From an uncultured Eubacterium sp. (GTDB lineage: Bacteria; Bacillota; Clostridia; Lachnospirales; Lachnospiraceae), in NCBI GenBank assembly GCA_910580075.1, contig CAJTVR010000011.1, positions 21,144 to 78,848 of the forward strand: a DNA stretch of 57,705 nt, in the 5' to 3' direction. The notes beneath the pieces are model-generated. The model did no database searches, was not told where the DNA came from, and was given only the letters and a program-made list of their open reading frames with translations. The position numbers were made by a program, and so were the translations under genes. This document shows, in pieces, positions 44,325 to 51,456 of the stretch; the stretch's first letter is position 1; each line of letters starts with the position of its first letter.

Positions 44325-44749
44325 ACGTCCCTCCTATGCCGCTTCGGTGCCGCACGTCCTTCCTGTTCATCATAAAGCCTGCTCAGGCGCTTTAACCGGC
44401 GGTAATACCTTTTCATGTTTTTCTTTCCAGCCGCATGATATACGCTGGCATAGACAGCTGTGACAGCCAGATAAATAATCAAAAAGAAAATATATCTGAC
44501 CAGTACAGATGTTCCAAATGCTATCAGATCCATGCTGCCCAGATCAGCGATAAGCTCTTCCATATGGCATATGCCCCATAATCCAAAACAAATGGCAAAC
44601 GCAGCCGTACCGCTTATAAAACCTTTCAGCAGATGTATTCCTATAAAATCGCTGCAGTAGCAGCATGCTGCTTTTCGATACTGCTTCCCTTCATGCTGTT
44701 CAAAGGCAGCCAGTTTTGTCATTTCACGGACACGTTCCTGATCTATCAT
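44321..44749 (-). CDS. small membrane protein of unknown function, first gene of the cdaA-glm-polysaccharide unit
   Basis: The 142-aa product has a soluble N-terminus with two adjacent cysteines (KAACCYCSDFIG), two or three hydrophobic segments (about 36-58, 70-98), and a strongly basic C-terminus (KKNMKRYYRRLKRLSRLYDEQ, then RRAAPKRHRR-like residues). No family is recognised. The ATG at 44749 has GGAGG 4 nt away; a longer frame from 44917 would start upstream of the promoter and is not used. Its stop overlaps the next gene's start as ATGA, so the two proteins are probably made in equal amounts and may form a complex. It is the first gene after the promoter at 44792-44820. Confidence 0.75.
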   Translation of the reverse strand: MIDQERVREMTKLAAFEQHEGKQYRKAACCYCSDFIGIHLLKGFISGTAAFAICFGLWGICHMEELIADLGSMDLIAFGTSVLVRYIFFLIIYLAVTAVYASVYHAAGKKNMKRYYRRLKRLSRLYDEQEGRAAPKRHRRDV

Positions 44750-44791
44750 ATTTCCTCCAAAATATGCCTGTTTTACCACAATATAATTTTT

Positions 44792-44820
44792 ATTATAACA
44801 CAGGCAGCTGTATATGAAAA
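44792..44820 (-). promoter_or_regulatory. extended -10 sigma-A promoter heading the cdaA/glmM/polysaccharide unit
   Basis: On minus, TTTTCA (44815-44820), a 17-nt spacer and a perfect TATAAT (44792-44797) preceded by TGT, forming an extended -10 element. It lies 43 nt before the ATG at 44749 and just after the terminator of the previous unit. Confidence 0.75.
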
Positions 44821-44892
44821 GAATTTTTGTCAGTGCTGAAGTGAAAAATGTGTGACGGCCCCATACGAAAATGCAGCGGATGCACCTGTATC

Positions 44893-44931
44893 CCAAAAAA
44901 CAGAAAAGAGAATGCATTCCGCACTCTCTTT
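44893..44931 (-). terminator. terminator downstream of the TIGR03826-type flagellar gene
   Basis: On minus, AAAGAGAGTGC and GCATTCTCTTT form an 11-bp stem (one G-T pair) around GGAAT, followed by TCTGTTTTTTG. It separates the flagellar/competence genes from the cdaA unit. Confidence 0.88.
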
Positions 44932-44957
44932 CGTAATTTTCACATTCGTATCTGCTA

Positions 44958-45362
44958 TTAAGTATCCAAAAACCTCATCCGGTTTCCATCTGATCTTTTC
45001 GGTGCCGCTTCCTTCACCGGTTCTTCTTCCACTGCATGACTCAGATTATTAATCATTTTCCCCTTGCATGCCTCGCAGTATTTCCCGTACTTAATCATTG
45101 CGCCGCAGTTCATACATTCAATGCCTACAGGGGAATCATCAGCAAATTTCAGGCGTTCTTCCCGTACCCAGTTCTTTAACTGCTTCACAGAAACTTCCTT
45201 TGCTTCCGATACATCCTGCAGTGATGAATGCGGATTCGAGCGGATAAATTCTTTTACTTCCTGGAATTTTTGCTCTAACTTTTCTACACATGACGGACAG
45301 ATTACCGGTCCTGACAGATAATTGAATAAACGCTTGCAGCTTTTACACGTCCTTACGTCCAT
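44958..45362 (-). CDS. TIGR03826-type flagellar-region zinc-binding protein (YvyF-like)
   Basis: The 134-aa product has an N-terminal zinc site (CKSCKRLF...CPSC, Cys6, 9, 22, 25), a central helix-turn-helix-like part (HSSLQDVSEAKEVSVKQLKNWVREERL), a second zinc site (CMNCG...CEAC, about 83-98) and a disordered basic tail. This matches the family found next to comFC and flgM in Bacillus and Clostridia, where it is tied to flagellar gene regulation. Here the usual flgM-flgN-flgK genes do not follow; a strong terminator does. It lies downstream of comFC across 358 nt containing a repeat array. Confidence 0.88.
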   Translation of the reverse strand: MDVRTCKSCKRLFNYLSGPVICPSCVEKLEQKFQEVKEFIRSNPHSSLQDVSEAKEVSVKQLKNWVREERLKFADDSPVGIECMNCGAMIKYGKYCEACKGKMINNLSHAVEEEPVKEAAPKRSDGNRMRFLDT

Positions 45363-45720
45363 ATGAACGCCCCTCCTTACCTATATTGAAGCAGTCCTGC
45401 TCCTAATTATAATTTATAAATCTTACTGGTATCCTGTTCCAGACCGTAAAACCGGTTACCTGTACAGTAACATCCCGGACCGCTGAAGCCAGCTGCTTTC
45501 CGGTAACAGTTTTGGCAAATGGAACCCATACCTTTTGCCGGTAACAGTTCTGACAGATTCACTGATGCCTTCTTCCGGCTCAGGCTCTGACAAATGAAAC
45601 TCATACTTTCTGCCGGTAACAGTTCTGGCAGTTTTACGGATGCCTTCCACCGGCAGCATCTCTGACAAATGAAACTCATGCCTTCTGCCGGTAACAGTTC
45701 TGGCAGTTTTACGGATACCC
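45363..45720. other. 358-nt gap between comFC and the TIGR03826-type gene
   Basis: About 225 nt of it is a tandem repeat array (45496-45720). The remaining 130 nt contain no clear promoter, terminator or RNA gene. Small open frames here (starting at 45679 and 45737 on minus) arise because the repeat period, 75 nt, is a multiple of three; they have no proper ribosome binding site. Confidence 0.7.
45496..45720 (-). repeat. three tandem 75-bp repeats beginning at the comFC stop codon
   Basis: On minus, three consecutive 75-nt units begin GGTATCCGTAAAAC (45720), GGCATCCGTAAAAC (45645) and GGCATCAGTGAATC (45570). The CCGGTAACAGTT element on plus recurs at 45538, 45613 and 45688. Units 1 and 2 are nearly identical; unit 3 is more diverged. 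Each unit is itself a degenerate dimer of 37- and 38-nt halves sharing CCGG-N-A-N-CA...CTGxCA. The first unit starts at the base after the comFC stop codon. Confidence 0.9.
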
Positions 45721-46476
45721 TTACTGTCCCTGCCCAATACTAATGCACAGATAATATATTTCTTTTACTCCTGACTGTTTCAGTACAAGCGCAGCCGCAT
45801 CAATCGTGCTGCCTGTGGTATAAATATCATCAATAAGCAGGATTCTTTTTAAGTTTACTACATTTTCGTTTATTTTGAAAGCATTTTTAAGATTATTTTT
45901 TCTTTCTATGGCAGAAAGCTCTTTCTGCGGGACTGTATTGCGTGTCCGGATAAGCATTTGGGGATGATAAGGAAGTCCGCATAACGCGGCAAAACGTCTT
46001 GCAAATAAATCTGCCTGATTATAGCCGCGCCGGCGTTTTCTTTCTGCCGACAGCGGAACCGGGATGACCATGCTGATACCGAGCCCTCCGGCCCAGCTGC
46101 CATACAGCCTTGCAGCCTCACTGGCAAGAAATTCTGTATAATCTCTGCGATTGCTGTATTTATAACGGTATAAAATTCCGCGCACCGGACCCTGGTAGCT
46201 GAAAACAGCCCGGCCCTGGCGGTACTCGTGGCTGGTTTTCGTACAGTCTGCACAATATTCCATAACAGCATTTTCCAAAGGTTTTCCACAGGAACAGCAG
46301 ACCGGCTGGGATATATATTTTAATTTTCTTACACACTGCGGACAGATCAGCGCATCCGGCAAAACACGGTCGCACACCGGGCAGCGGTTTGGATAGAGCA
46401 GCAGGAGCATCTTATATAGAATATCCCGGATTTTCTTTTGATTATTTTTCACCATTGTTTTCTTTTCCTTATTCAT
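45721..46476 (-). CDS. comFC: ComFC family phosphoribosyltransferase-like competence protein
   Basis: ComFC/GntX-type protein of 251 aa. It has an N-terminal zinc ribbon (CPVCDRVLP...CPQC, then CCSCGKPL...CADC, about 32-80) and a PRTase fold with RRRGYNQADLFARRF and the PRPP-binding loop ILLIDDIYTTGST (about 212-224). In Bacillus, ComFC supports DNA uptake with ComFA and ComFB; neither is adjacent here, recD2 being upstream. The ATG at 46476 has AGGGAAAAGTA before it, within the last copy of the 40-bp array. A second in-frame ATG at 46455 has AAGGAAAAG upstream and is also possible. Repeat arrays abut both ends of the gene. Confidence 0.92.
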   Translation of the reverse strand: MNKEKKTMVKNNQKKIRDILYKMLLLLYPNRCPVCDRVLPDALICPQCVRKLKYISQPVCCSCGKPLENAVMEYCADCTKTSHEYRQGRAVFSYQGPVRGILYRYKYSNRRDYTEFLASEAARLYGSWAGGLGISMVIPVPLSAERKRRRGYNQADLFARRFAALCGLPYHPQMLIRTRNTVPQKELSAIERKNNLKNAFKINENVVNLKRILLIDDIYTTGSTIDAAALVLKQSGVKEIYYLCISIGQGQ

Positions 46477-46699
46477 TACTTTTCCCTGCTGGCTGCCTTT
46501 GTTTTTTTACACGGATTACTCTTCCCCGCCAGCTCCCTTTGGTCTTCCGCATGGACTGTTCTTCCCCGCTGGCTCCCTTTGGTCTTCTGCACAGACTATT
46601 TTCCCTGCTGGCTGCCTTTGTCCTTCTGCACAGACTACTTTCCCCCGCCAGCTCCCTTTGGTCTTCCGCATGGACTGCTCTTCCCCGCTGGCTCCTTTT
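46461..46699 (-). repeat. six tandem ~40-bp repeats, the last overlapping the comFC start
   Basis: On minus, units start at 46699, 46659, 46619, 46580, 46540 and 46500 (40, 40, 39, 40, 40, 40 nt). The pattern is AAAGGxAGCyrGCrGGGrAA, then a purine-rich stretch, then ATG or GTG and a purine tail. Hexamers GCCAGC and GCTGGC occur among the units and are complementary to each other, so hairpins between units are possible. In the last unit the GGGAAAAGTA part is the ribosome binding site of comFC and the ATG is its start codon. No unique spacers separate the units, so it is not a CRISPR array. Confidence 0.9.
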
Positions 46700-46715
46700 A
46701 CATGAAATATTTTCT

Positions 46716-48971
46716 TCACTGACCACTGTTTTCTCCAGGCGTAACTGCCGCCTCCTGATCCAGTATCCGGTCTTTCAGGCCGCAGTAACGTTTCTGTTCA
46801 CTGACATTTTCTGCCATATCAAAAAACGTCCGCTCATCGCCTACCAGAGTCACGCATTTTCTTGCCCTTGTGACCGCTGTATAGAGAAGATTCCGGTTCA
46901 TCAGCATTTTCGGGCCGTTTAAAAGCGGAATCACCACTGCCGGATATTCGCTGCCCTGGGATTTGTGTATTGTAACCGCATAAGCAAGCTCCAGTTCTTC
47001 TAATAGCTTAAACGGGTATTCCACTATGCGGCCTTCATCAAATTCTACGGTCATCAGCTCCGTAATGTCACGGATGCTGCGGATTATGCCCATATCCCCG
47101 TTAAAAACACCCATGCCACGTTCTACTGCTATTCCATAACGGTTCTTGATTTCCCATTCCAGCTGGTAATTATTTTTAATCTGCATCACTTTATCACCTT
47201 CCCGGAAGACGGTGTTTCCCCGTTCTTTTTCCTGCTTTTTCGGCGACGGAGGATTTAAATACTGCTGCAGTACAATATTCAGGCGGTCCACACCCAGCAG
47301 GCCTTTGCGCATCGGCGTCAGTACCTGGATATCATACATGGAAGCATCTACATATTTCGGCATTTTCTGGACTACGAGCTGAAGCACCACATTTGTGATT
47401 TTTTCCGCATCATACCTTTTTAAAAAGAAAAAATCCCGGCTTTTATTATTCAGCTCTACAGGCTCTCCGCGGTTGATTTTATGAGCGTTCACAATAATAT
47501 CGCTCTGACTGGCCTGGCGGAAAATCTTGGTCAGGCGCACGACCCTGTATGCCCCGGAATCAATCATATCTTTTAATACGCTGCCCGGTCCGACACTTGG
47601 CAGCTGGCTGATATCTCCCACCAGAATCAGACGGGTCGGAGGAGCCACTGCTTTTAATAAGGAATGCATCAGTGAAATATCTACCATCGACATTTCATCG
47701 ATAATCACTGCATCCGCCTCCAGCGGATTCGATTCATTACGCTCAAAGCCAGCGCTGCCTTCCACACCGCCGTTGAGCTCCAGCATCCGGTGAATGGTGC
47801 GTGCTTCATATCCGGTCGTTTCGCTCATGCGCTTTGCCGCACGTCCTGTCGGAGCCGCGAGCATAAAATCCAGGCCCTCCATCTCAAACAGGCGGATAAT
47901 TGAATTAATCGTCGTCGTTTTTCCGGTTCCCGGTCCTCCGGTAATAATCAGCAGCCCGTTTTGCGCTGCTTCACACACTGCTTTTTTCTGCAGCTCATCC
48001 AGTGTTACACTTGCATGCTGTTCAATTGCTGTAATCGCTGCATCCAGTCCTGCCATGGTTTCTTCCCTGCAGACATTCAGCTCATGGAGCATAAACGCCG
48101 TATTGTGTTCCATATTATAATAATACGATGTATAAACCTGCACACTTCCGTTTCGTTCTTTTAATACGATTTTGCGGGAAATCGCAAGATCCATATAGTG
48201 TCCGCTGATCAGATCCGGCTCGATTCCCAGCAGCTCCGCTGCTTTCTGCGTAAGAATTTCCTGCGGCAGATACGTATGCCCGTCCTGTGATGCCTGCAGC
48301 AGGGCATATAAAATTCCGCTGCGGATACGAAAATCTGAATCCGCGCGGATTCCCGCACGTCCCGCTATTTCATCTGCGATTTTAAATCCGACGCCCTGAA
48401 TATCATCTGCCAGCCGGTAAGGATTTTCTCTGATAATCGTATAAATCTGCGGCCCGTAAGCCTTGTACACTTTTGCCGCCAGCGTCAGGGTAATGCCAAA
48501 CTGCTGTAGGAAAATCATTGCCTGGCGCATTTCTCTTTTTTCTTCTGCCTGCGCCGCAATTTCCTGTGCTTTGCGCTCGCTGATGCCTTTGATTTCAGCC
48601 AGGCGTTCAGGCTCTTCTTCAATAATCCGAAACGTATCCCTGCCAAATTTCCGCACAATTCTTGCTGCCAGTGCTGCGCCGACTCCTTTCACAGCACCTG
48701 AGCCTAAATACCGCTCTATCGCAAATTCATCCTCAGGCTCTTTTTCTTCATACGATTCTGCCTTAAACTGTCTGCCATACGAAGGATGCTCCGTAAAATT
48801 CCCTGAAAATTCTACGTTCATCCCTTCTGTCACGCCCTGCAGCGTGCCTACGCAGGTCAGTTCCCCGTCGTCCGTGACAAGAGACAGTACACAGTAACCG
48901 TTTTCCTCATTCCTGAAAATAAAACTATCTATGTATCCTGTTACTTTTTCCAATATTTTTCTCTCCCGCAT
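46716..48971 (-). CDS. recD2: RecD2-type ATP-dependent DNA helicase
   Basis: A 5'-3' superfamily 1 helicase for DNA repair and replication-fork maintenance in bacteria that lack RecBCD. The 751-aa product has an N-terminal OB-like domain (about 1-75), helix-hairpin-helix repeats (about 90-205, with VKGVGAALAARI, IKGISERKAQEI and IQGVGFKIADEI), Walker A GGPGTGKT (345-352), motif II VIIDEMSMVD, LVGDISQLPSVGPG, and the C-terminal VTIHKSQGSEYPAV motif VI. These are hallmark features and length for RecD2. It ends 17 nt before the 40-bp repeat array and lies upstream of comFC, a tie with DNA uptake that may be only positional. Confidence 0.96.
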   Translation of the reverse strand: MRERKILEKVTGYIDSFIFRNEENGYCVLSLVTDDGELTCVGTLQGVTEGMNVEFSGNFTEHPSYGRQFKAESYEEKEPEDEFAIERYLGSGAVKGVGAALAARIVRKFGRDTFRIIEEEPERLAEIKGISERKAQEIAAQAEEKREMRQAMIFLQQFGITLTLAAKVYKAYGPQIYTIIRENPYRLADDIQGVGFKIADEIAGRAGIRADSDFRIRSGILYALLQASQDGHTYLPQEILTQKAAELLGIEPDLISGHYMDLAISRKIVLKERNGSVQVYTSYYYNMEHNTAFMLHELNVCREETMAGLDAAITAIEQHASVTLDELQKKAVCEAAQNGLLIITGGPGTGKTTTINSIIRLFEMEGLDFMLAAPTGRAAKRMSETTGYEARTIHRMLELNGGVEGSAGFERNESNPLEADAVIIDEMSMVDISLMHSLLKAVAPPTRLILVGDISQLPSVGPGSVLKDMIDSGAYRVVRLTKIFRQASQSDIIVNAHKINRGEPVELNNKSRDFFFLKRYDAEKITNVVLQLVVQKMPKYVDASMYDIQVLTPMRKGLLGVDRLNIVLQQYLNPPSPKKQEKERGNTVFREGDKVMQIKNNYQLEWEIKNRYGIAVERGMGVFNGDMGIIRSIRDITELMTVEFDEGRIVEYPFKLLEELELAYAVTIHKSQGSEYPAVVIPLLNGPKMLMNRNLLYTAVTRARKCVTLVGDERTFFDMAENVSEQKRYCGLKDRILDQEAAVTPGENSGQ

Positions 48972-49001
48972 CTGGATTTAAAAAGACAAAACAGACAGAT
49001 A

Positions 49002-49037
49002 CAGCTGCAGGCCGGCATGAAAGCCAGCCTGCAGCTG
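49002..49037 (-). terminator. terminator after the flagellar rod genes
   Basis: CAGCTGCAGGCCGGC (49002-49016) pairs with GCCAGCCTGCAGCTG (49023-49037) around a 6-nt loop; the T-rich TCTGTCTGTTTTGTCTTTTT follows on minus. A weaker hairpin, CCGGA-CACAC-TCCGG (49074-49088), followed by GCATTTTTC, lies between it and the FlgJ-like stop codon. Confidence 0.78.
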
Positions 49038-49104
49038 CACACAAATACAATAATAAAATTCTATGAAAAATGCCCGGACACACTCCGGAAAAACAGGCCT
49101 TCTG

Positions 49105-49458
49105 CTACTCCTCTGTAATGCCGTAATTGCGCTTCATCTGTTCATACAGCTGCTGCGCCAGCGGCCCGCCCGTCTGCTCTGTTGTCTGCGAAGCAAGCGA
49201 CTGTATCGCTCCGTCTTTGAAATAATCCACCAGAGATGACAGCGGTCCGTCCCCTTCTTCACTGCCAATCGTTTTAAACATTTCCTTATACATCTGCTCC
49301 AGAAAGTACGACTCAAATTCCTTACAGACTTCCTTTAATTCATCTGCGGAAGCATTGGAACCAGCACCTTCCAGCTTTCCAGACAGCTTTGTACCGGAAA
49401 GCGCGCTTGTCATGGAAGGGTCAATATAAGAATTCATTCCATTCAATGCTATGCTCAT
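49105..49458 (-). CDS. flgJ: FlgJ-like rod-binding protein without muramidase domain
   Basis: A 117-aa product matching only the rod-capping domain of FlgJ, with the core ADELKEVCKEFESYFLEQMYKEM and PLSSLVDYFKDGAIQSLA. In proteobacteria this domain is fused to a peptidoglycan hydrolase; many Firmicutes have the rod-binding part alone, so this is not a truncation. It would assist assembly of the flagellar rod in the wall. GGAGG precedes the ATG. It follows the FlgG-like gene by 37 nt and is the last gene before a terminator. Confidence 0.88.
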   Translation of the reverse strand: MSIALNGMNSYIDPSMTSALSGTKLSGKLEGAGSNASADELKEVCKEFESYFLEQMYKEMFKTIGSEEGDGPLSSLVDYFKDGAIQSLASQTTEQTGGPLAQQLYEQMKRNYGITEE

Positions 49459-49495
49459 CTGTCCATCCTCCTATTTCATATGCTGCAGCCTGTGA

Positions 49496-50311
49496 TTACC
49501 GCTTCAGATTATTTGCCTGCTCTAACATCGTATCAGAAGTGGTGATTGCTCTGGAATTTAATTCATAAGCTCTCTGGGCCACAATCATATTGACCATTTC
49601 ATCCGCCACCTGCACATTGGAGCTTTCCAGATATCCCTGGATCGTGCTGCTCCGTCTCAGCCCGGGTGTCGTAGCTTCGTTCATCGGCATGCCTGAAGCT
49701 GCCGTCTCCAGATAGTATGTACCAGAAATTTTCTGAAGGCCGGCATCGTTATTAAACTGCCATAATCCAATTGTCTGATTCAGCGGTACATACGCATTCT
49801 GCGGATCCATATAGCCGATCACACCATCCGAAGATATGGTAACACGGCTTGCATCCACTTCATCCGGAAGAATGATTTCATTGTTGTTTGTATCCATAAC
49901 CTGGTAGCCTTCTGATGTACATAGGGTCAGTCCGTTCTGTCCCTGGCTCCAGAAAAAATCTCCGTTTCTTGTATAATAAACCTGATTGTCCCTGCCGCTG
50001 ACTCCAAACAGGCCGTCGCCTTCGATCATAACCGCACTGTTGCTGTCAACATCCTGTGCGTGTCCCTGCTGGAAATTAGATGTAACAGAAGCCAGCCTTG
50101 TGCCCAGTCCGACCTGTGCTGAAATCGGCTTCTGCGCTCCGTTCGCTGTAGTTGTCTCTGTCTGAATCGTTTGATATAATAATGTCTTAAATTCCGGTTT
50201 TTCTGTTTTGTATCCGGTTGTATTGACATTTGCCAGATTGTTGGATATCGCATCTACATTTGACTGCTGTGCACGCATGCCAGATGCTGCGCTCCATAAT
50301 GCTCTCATCAT
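49496..50311 (-). CDS. flgG: flagellar distal rod protein FlgG (FlhP-like)
   Basis: Structural protein of the flagellar rod, exported by the flagellar type III system, hence without a signal peptide. Its 271 aa show the conserved N-terminal block MMRALWSAASGMRAQQSNVDAISNNLANVNTTGYK and the C-terminal block IQGYLESSNVQVADEMVNMIVAQRAYELNSRAITTSD, with a variable centre, as expected for FlgG. In Bacillus the corresponding gene beside mbl is flhP. GGAAGGAG is upstream. A 204-nt gap containing a promoter-like element separates it from the FlgF-like gene. Confidence 0.93.
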   Translation of the reverse strand: MMRALWSAASGMRAQQSNVDAISNNLANVNTTGYKTEKPEFKTLLYQTIQTETTTANGAQKPISAQVGLGTRLASVTSNFQQGHAQDVDSNSAVMIEGDGLFGVSGRDNQVYYTRNGDFFWSQGQNGLTLCTSEGYQVMDTNNNEIILPDEVDASRVTISSDGVIGYMDPQNAYVPLNQTIGLWQFNNDAGLQKISGTYYLETAASGMPMNEATTPGLRRSSTIQGYLESSNVQVADEMVNMIVAQRAYELNSRAITTSDTMLEQANNLKR

Positions 50312-50381
50312 AATTGATTAATCTCCTTCCACGGCACTCCATGCCCTGCTTTGCCTTCCGTGGTCAAAACTGCCTCATAAA

Positions 50382-50410
50382 ATTATATCGGCCCGCTTCC
50401 CTGTTTTCAT
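50382..50410 (-). promoter_or_regulatory. possible promoter between the flgF- and flgG-type genes
   Basis: On minus, ATGAAA (50405-50410), a 17-nt spacer and a perfect TATAAT (50382-50387). Overlapping it, GCCGATAT (50385-50392) matches seven of eight bases of the sigma-D/sigma-28 -10 consensus GCCGATAA, but TAAA is missing at the proper distance. The sigma-A reading is the better supported. Confidence 0.45.
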
Positions 50411-50515
50411 AACAGCTGATGTTCACTCTAAACACTGTTTCCCGTAAACTTTTTCAGCCTTCTGCCGCTATGGTCTTTTACAGCAGCTTTACAGCTACGC
50501 ATCCGCACTTAATTA

Positions 50516-51322
50516 TCAGCCGACACGGCCCACCTGGTTAACAGCTTTATCCAGCATCGAATCAAATGTCTGAATCATTTTCTGATTTGATTCATATGCT
50601 CTTGCAATCGTAATCATCGTAACCATTTCATCTACTACTTTTACATTGGACGCTTCGATATAGCCCTGTTCAATGCTGGCATTGGAGGCTATTACCTGTC
50701 CGCCTTCTACAAGGTCATACATATTTTCGCCGTATTTGGAAAGGAAATCATAATTTTCAAAATCGATCAGTCCAATCTGGCCTGCCAGCTGGTCATTCTG
50801 ATAAATAAATCCAGCCTTGTCAATCGTAAAATCCACATTTGGGTCCAGCTGAATAAAATTGTTTGCCGCCGGGTCCCCGTTTTGTGCTCCGTTCTGGTTC
50901 AGCACATAATCTCCGTCCTTTGTACGCAGAAATCCATCCGTACTAATGGTAAATGCTCCGTCTCTTGTATATTTCACAGAAGTGTTGCCAGCCTTATCTG
51001 TAAAGGAAACAGCAAAAAATCCATTGCCGTCTATTGCACAGTCATATTTATTGTCCGTCACCTTAAAGCTGCCCTGGTCATAATCTGTATAAGTTTCTCC
51101 TATCTTCACTCCCATATTGACATCGCCGATTGCCCTGGCACGCCAGGTCGGTACGGAAGAATCTTTAATGCGCATTGCCAGCTGTGTTTTAAATGACTCA
51201 GCTGTAGCGCCTTCTTTTTTATATCCATTTGTATCTGCATTTGCCAGGTTGTTCGTAATGACATCCAGCCGGTTCATTTCGTTGACCATTCCTGTCCATG
51301 CTGTGTATAATCCCTTTACCAT
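50516..51322 (-). CDS. flgF: flagellar rod protein, FlgF/FlhO-like
   Basis: The 268-aa product has the rod/hook N-terminal block (MVKGLYTAWTGMVNEMNRLDVITNNLANADTNGYK), a central region with DGNGFFAVSF and YTRDGAF, and the C-terminal block EQGYIEASNVKVVDEMVTMITIARAYESNQKMIQTFDSML. It is a paralogue of the next gene; the order mbl, this gene, FlgG-like reproduces mbl-flhO-flhP of Bacillus. AAGGAAG precedes the ATG. These genes are outside a main fla/che operon, as in Bacillus. They imply that the organism is, or recently was, flagellated. Confidence 0.92.
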   Translation of the reverse strand: MVKGLYTAWTGMVNEMNRLDVITNNLANADTNGYKKEGATAESFKTQLAMRIKDSSVPTWRARAIGDVNMGVKIGETYTDYDQGSFKVTDNKYDCAIDGNGFFAVSFTDKAGNTSVKYTRDGAFTISTDGFLRTKDGDYVLNQNGAQNGDPAANNFIQLDPNVDFTIDKAGFIYQNDQLAGQIGLIDFENYDFLSKYGENMYDLVEGGQVIASNASIEQGYIEASNVKVVDEMVTMITIARAYESNQKMIQTFDSMLDKAVNQVGRVG

Positions 51323-51456
51323 ACGTTATGCTTCCTTTCTGTCCCTTCCCCGTTTCATCCATATTCCTAAATGTATTCTATGCAGTAACCCTGCATACAG
51401 TCCGTTTTGTGTTTTATAACTCTGATTCCCGCAAGGCGGTTTCCCTGCATGCCGGC

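Noticed and set aside
44750..44917. N-terminal extension of the first gene of the cdaA unit
   Set aside because: The extra codons run through the promoter and past the transcription start; the ATG at 44749 has a good ribosome binding site.
45407..45737. Two open frames of 90 and 93 codons on minus over the 75-bp repeats
   Set aside because: They exist because the repeat period is divisible by three; ribosome binding sites are absent and the residues merely repeat every 25 positions.
46461..46699. CRISPR array
   Set aside because: The units are contiguous and differ by substitutions; there are no unique spacers and no cas genes.
46469..46726. Open frames over the 40-bp repeats on both strands
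   Set aside because: Six short units with no stop codon in several frames produce open frames on both strands; none has protein-like composition. The array's real contact with coding is the comFC start.
49105..49458. Truncated FlgJ pseudogene
   Set aside because: Rod-binding-only FlgJ proteins are normal in Firmicutes, and start, stop and ribosome binding site are intact.
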